Assembly: GCA_934456315.1 (NCBI GenBank)
Contig: CAKSHG010000028.1
Coordinates: 1 to 15,561 of the forward strand
DNA length: 15,561 nt
Reading direction: 5' to 3'
From: an uncultured Oscillospiraceae bacterium
GTDB lineage: Bacteria > Bacillota > Clostridia > Oscillospirales > Ruminococcaceae
Shown: positions 13,588-15,561 of the stretch, in pieces
How positions within the stretch are numbered: position 1 is the first letter of the stretch
Layout of the letters: each line of letters begins with the position of its first letter
Position numbers and translations under genes: made by a program
Notes under the pieces: generated by a model
Told to the model about the DNA's origin: nothing
Database searches by the model: none
What the model saw: the letters and a program-made list of their open reading frames with translations, nothing else

Positions 13588-14073
13588 ATGGGCATCGAAT
13601 TCAACAATCTCAAGCTTTTCCGCAAACAGAACGGCTATACCCAGGAAGAAATCGCTGAAAAGCTGAATGTTTCTCGGCAGGCTGTCGCAAAGTGGGAAAG
13701 CGGCGACACCATTCCCGACATTGAAAACTGCATAGCGCTCGCGGACATCTACGGCACTACAGTCGACATGCTGGTCAGGAAGCTGACCGGGCTTTCTGAC
13801 ACGCAGGACGGGAAGAAGCACATTTTCGGGTTCTCGAAAATGAACGACAAGGGTCAGATAACCCTCCCGAAAAAGTGCCGCGAAGTTTTCGGTCTCAATT
13901 CCGGCGACGCTATACTTATCCTCGGCGACGAGGACAAGGGGATAGCGCTTGTCAAGCTCGGCGGCATGATAGAAGCCGTCAGTGACCCAACTGGAGGTAA
14001 GCGTAATGACAGCAGTACAGACAATAGGTCTGACAAAAAGGTACAAAGAAAAAACGGCAGTAAACAGTCTTGA
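13588..14073 (+). CDS. XRE-family regulator with C-terminal AbrB-like domain
   Basis: A 161-residue predicted DNA-binding protein. Residues 9-62 form an XRE/Cro-type helix-turn-helix (YTQEEIAEKLNVSRQAVAKWESG, then the ALADIYGTTVDML helix). Residues 81-128 form a SpoVT/AbrB swapped-hairpin-like domain (FSKMNDKGQITLPKKCREVFGLNSGD). Combining two DNA-binding folds suggests a dimer or tetramer reading extended sites. GAGGTG lies 6 bases before the ATG. The last 22 or so residues are hydrophilic and low in structure, and are encoded within the start of the ABC gene (68-base overlap). This suggests the ancestral stop was lost or a frameshift lengthened the tail. Being first in the operon, it probably regulates itself and the transporter. 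Confidence 0.92.
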   Translation: MGIEFNNLKLFRKQNGYTQEEIAEKLNVSRQAVAKWESGDTIPDIENCIALADIYGTTVDMLVRKLTGLSDTQDGKKHIFGFSKMNDKGQITLPKKCREVFGLNSGDAILILGDEDKGIALVKLGGMIEAVSDPTGGKRNDSSTDNRSDKKVQRKNGSKQS

Positions 14074-14746
14074 CATCACGGTCAAAAAGGGCGAACTCTT
14101 CGCGCTCCTGGGCGTGAACGGCGCCGGAAAGACCACAACTATCCGCATGCTGACCTGCCTTTCAAAGCCCACCAGCGGCGAGGCTTACATCTGCGGGCAC
14201 AGCGTTAGAACGGAAAGCCCGCTAGTAAAACGCGCAGTCGGCGTTTCGCCGCAGGATACCGCTGTTGCGGACAACCTGACCGTCCGGGAAAATCTGGAGC
14301 TCATCGCGAAGATCTACGGGCTGACAGCGGAAAAGCAGGATTCCCGCGTTGCGGAAATGCGCGAGATGTTCGGGCTGGACGAGGTCATGGGTCAGCGTGC
14401 AAAAACGCTCTCCGGCGGCTGGAAGCGTCGCGTTTCCATCGCAATGGCGCTGATATCCGAGCCGGAGGTGCTGTTCCTCGACGAGCCTACCCTCGGGCTT
14501 GACGTGCTCGCACGCCGCGAGCTCTGGAGCGCTATCGAATCCCTCAAGGGAAAAATGACCGTTATCCTCACGACCCACTACATGGAGGAGGCTGAAAAGC
14601 TCTCCGACCGGATCGCGGTAATGGTCGGCGGCAGGCTCCGCGCGATAGGGACGCTTTCCGAACTGGAACAGCTGACCGGAGAAACCGGTCTGGAAAACGC
14701 GTTCGTTAAAATCGCGGAATCGGATTTCGGGGGTGAGAACGCATGA
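14006..14746 (+). CDS. ABC transporter ATP-binding protein (ABC-2 exporter type)
   Basis: A 246-residue ATPase with Walker A GVNGAGKTT (36-44), signature LSGGWKRR (135-142), Walker B VLFLDEP (Asp159, Glu160), and the switch His191 in TTHYMEEAE. The GxNGAGKTTTIRML and LDEPTLGLD wording matches the DrrA/CcmA-like group that works with ABC-2 permeases. The fifth signature residue is Trp139 instead of Gln, as in related groups with LSGGM/W. The ATG at 14006 is preferred over the in-frame ATG at 13982 because GGAGG precedes it by 8 bases. It overlaps the regulator by 68 bases and the permease by 4 (ATGA), so the three are translated together. The substrate is unknown: drug, antimicrobial peptide or lipid. 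Confidence 0.95.
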   Translation: MTAVQTIGLTKRYKEKTAVNSLDITVKKGELFALLGVNGAGKTTTIRMLTCLSKPTSGEAYICGHSVRTESPLVKRAVGVSPQDTAVADNLTVRENLELIAKIYGLTAEKQDSRVAEMREMFGLDEVMGQRAKTLSGGWKRRVSIAMALISEPEVLFLDEPTLGLDVLARRELWSAIESLKGKMTVILTTHYMEEAEKLSDRIAVMVGGRLRAIGTLSELEQLTGETGLENAFVKIAESDFGGENA

Positions 14747-15507
14747 ACAGAGTGCTTGCTTTTTCCGGGAGGAACCTGAAAGAACTGCTCCGCGACCCGC
14801 TTAGCTACATATTTTGTCTGGGATTCCCGCTCGTTATGCTTGTCATTATGAGCATCGTCAACCAGAGCATTCCTCCGGAAGCCGGAATGACCATCTTTGA
14901 TATAGAGAACCTCTCCGGTGGTATCGCGATGTTCGGGCAGTCGTTCATAATGCTGTTCACCTGCCTGACGGTTTCCAAGGACCGCAGCGGTGCGTTCCTG
15001 ACCCGGCTTTACGCCTCCCCGATGAGGAGCGTGGATTTCATCGCCGGGTACACGCTGCCGGTGCTGCTGCTCGCTGTGATCCAGTCCGCGATAACCTTTG
15101 CGGCTTCGATGATCGCTGCTGTTGTACTGGGCGGCTCTGTCAGCGTCGGCGGAGCGCTGTTCTCAGTCGCTGTGCTCATTCCAGGGGCGGTGTTCTTTAT
15201 CGCTGCCGGGCTGCTGTTCGGTTCGCTGTTCAACGAAAAGGCCGCGCCCGGACTATGCTCCATCATCATCTCGCTTGCTTCGCTGCTCGGCTGCGTGTGG
15301 TTCGACGCCGACAGCGCCGGGGGCGTCATGCTGGACGTCTGCAAGGCGCTGCCGTTCTATCACTGCGTTAAGGCGGCGAGAATGGCTACGGCGCTCCAGC
15401 CTGACGGTATCGGCGTTCACCTGCTGATCGTCGCAGGCTACGCGGTCGGATTTTCAGCGCTTGCTGCTCTTGTATTCCGCAACAAAATGCGGGCTGACCT
15501 CGCATAA
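14743..15507 (+). CDS. ABC-2 type permease
   Basis: A 254-residue integral membrane protein with about six hydrophobic helices: near 18-40 (LSYIFCLGFPLVMLVIMSI), near 66-80, around 104-130 (TLPVLLLAVIQSAITFAASMIAAVV), near 138-165, near 172-188, and the C-terminal LLIVAGYAVGFSALAALVF. The N-terminal amphipathic NLKELLRDPLSY is typical of ABC-2 permeases that form homodimers with a DrrA-like ATPase. The start overlaps the ATPase stop (ATGA), and GGGGGTGAG lies just upstream. The length fits the family. Together with the preceding gene it should form a complete exporter. Confidence 0.93.
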   Translation: MNRVLAFSGRNLKELLRDPLSYIFCLGFPLVMLVIMSIVNQSIPPEAGMTIFDIENLSGGIAMFGQSFIMLFTCLTVSKDRSGAFLTRLYASPMRSVDFIAGYTLPVLLLAVIQSAITFAASMIAAVVLGGSVSVGGALFSVAVLIPGAVFFIAAGLLFGSLFNEKAAPGLCSIIISLASLLGCVWFDADSAGGVMLDVCKALPFYHCVKAARMATALQPDGIGVHLLIVAGYAVGFSALAALVFRNKMRADLA

Positions 15508-15550
15508 AAAAAGCTCCTGACATGCCGCACAGAGCTGGTCGTCAGGGGCT
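15505..15550 (-). terminator. Terminator for a convergent operon beyond the right edge
   Basis: On the minus strand a 10-bp stem (15541-15550 with 15512-15521, one G-T pair, 19-base loop) is followed by seven T (15506-15512). The T-tract overlaps the permease stop codon. On the plus strand no T-run is visible before the window ends, so it mainly serves a minus-strand gene to the right, with possible use in both directions. Confidence 0.7.
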
Positions 15551-15561
15551 CATGGATAAAA

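Overview
The window looks like chromosomal DNA of a Gram-positive anaerobe of the Clostridia, most likely Oscillospiraceae (Ruminococcus-like). Several things point this way: strong AGGAGG-type ribosome binding sites, consensus sigma-A promoters with extended -10 elements, TTG starts, a moderately high GC content in genes against AT-rich intergenic DNA, and family matches (PUA-less ProB, heterodimeric ABC exporter with a Gly/Pro-rich N-terminus, XRE-AbrB regulator, CHB_HEX-CAP secreted protein). The taxon is an inference from sequence style; there is no rRNA in the window.

Left arm, minus strand (1-2876): a proBA proline operon with a good promoter, followed 10 bases later by a single-pass membrane protein that runs off the left edge. 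Divergent from it, on the plus strand, a promoter at 2959-2987 drives a small two-helix membrane protein (DUF6106-like) and a holo-ACP synthase homologue. That homologue lacks the Mg-binding Glu of its family. A strong terminator follows (4010-4037).

Centre, plus strand (4069-7358): the most interesting locus. An 856-residue protein fuses a complete TetM/EF-G-like ribosomal GTPase to a C-terminal YacP/Rae1-type NYN ribonuclease. It is followed 10 bases later by trmO, a tRNA(Thr) m6t6A37 methyltransferase. Because B. subtilis Rae1 cleaves mRNA in the ribosomal A site, the fusion reads as a GTPase that could bring an A-site nuclease to the ribosome. It lacks the TetM tetracycline-site loop, so calling it a tetracycline resistance gene would be misleading. 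A shared terminator separates it from the convergent operon.

Right of centre, minus strand (7396-11540): marR followed by two half-transporter genes forming a heterodimeric ABC exporter (one canonical and one degenerate ATPase). Each exporter gene starts with TTG inside a matching 8-base overlap with the previous stop. A dyad downstream of the promoter is a candidate MarR operator.

Right arm, plus strand (11650-15561): a consensus promoter preceded by phased GTTAC/GTAAC half-sites drives a secreted CHB_HEX-CAP protein and a YkgJ-type cysteine-cluster protein, ending at a terminator. Next come a 151-bp element with 13-bp terminal inverted repeats, then an XRE-AbrB regulator, an ABC ATPase and an ABC-2 permease in one overlapping operon. 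The window closes with a hairpin that has its T-tract on the minus strand, so it probably ends a convergent operon beyond the right edge. No tRNA, rRNA, CRISPR array, transposase or known riboswitch was seen.
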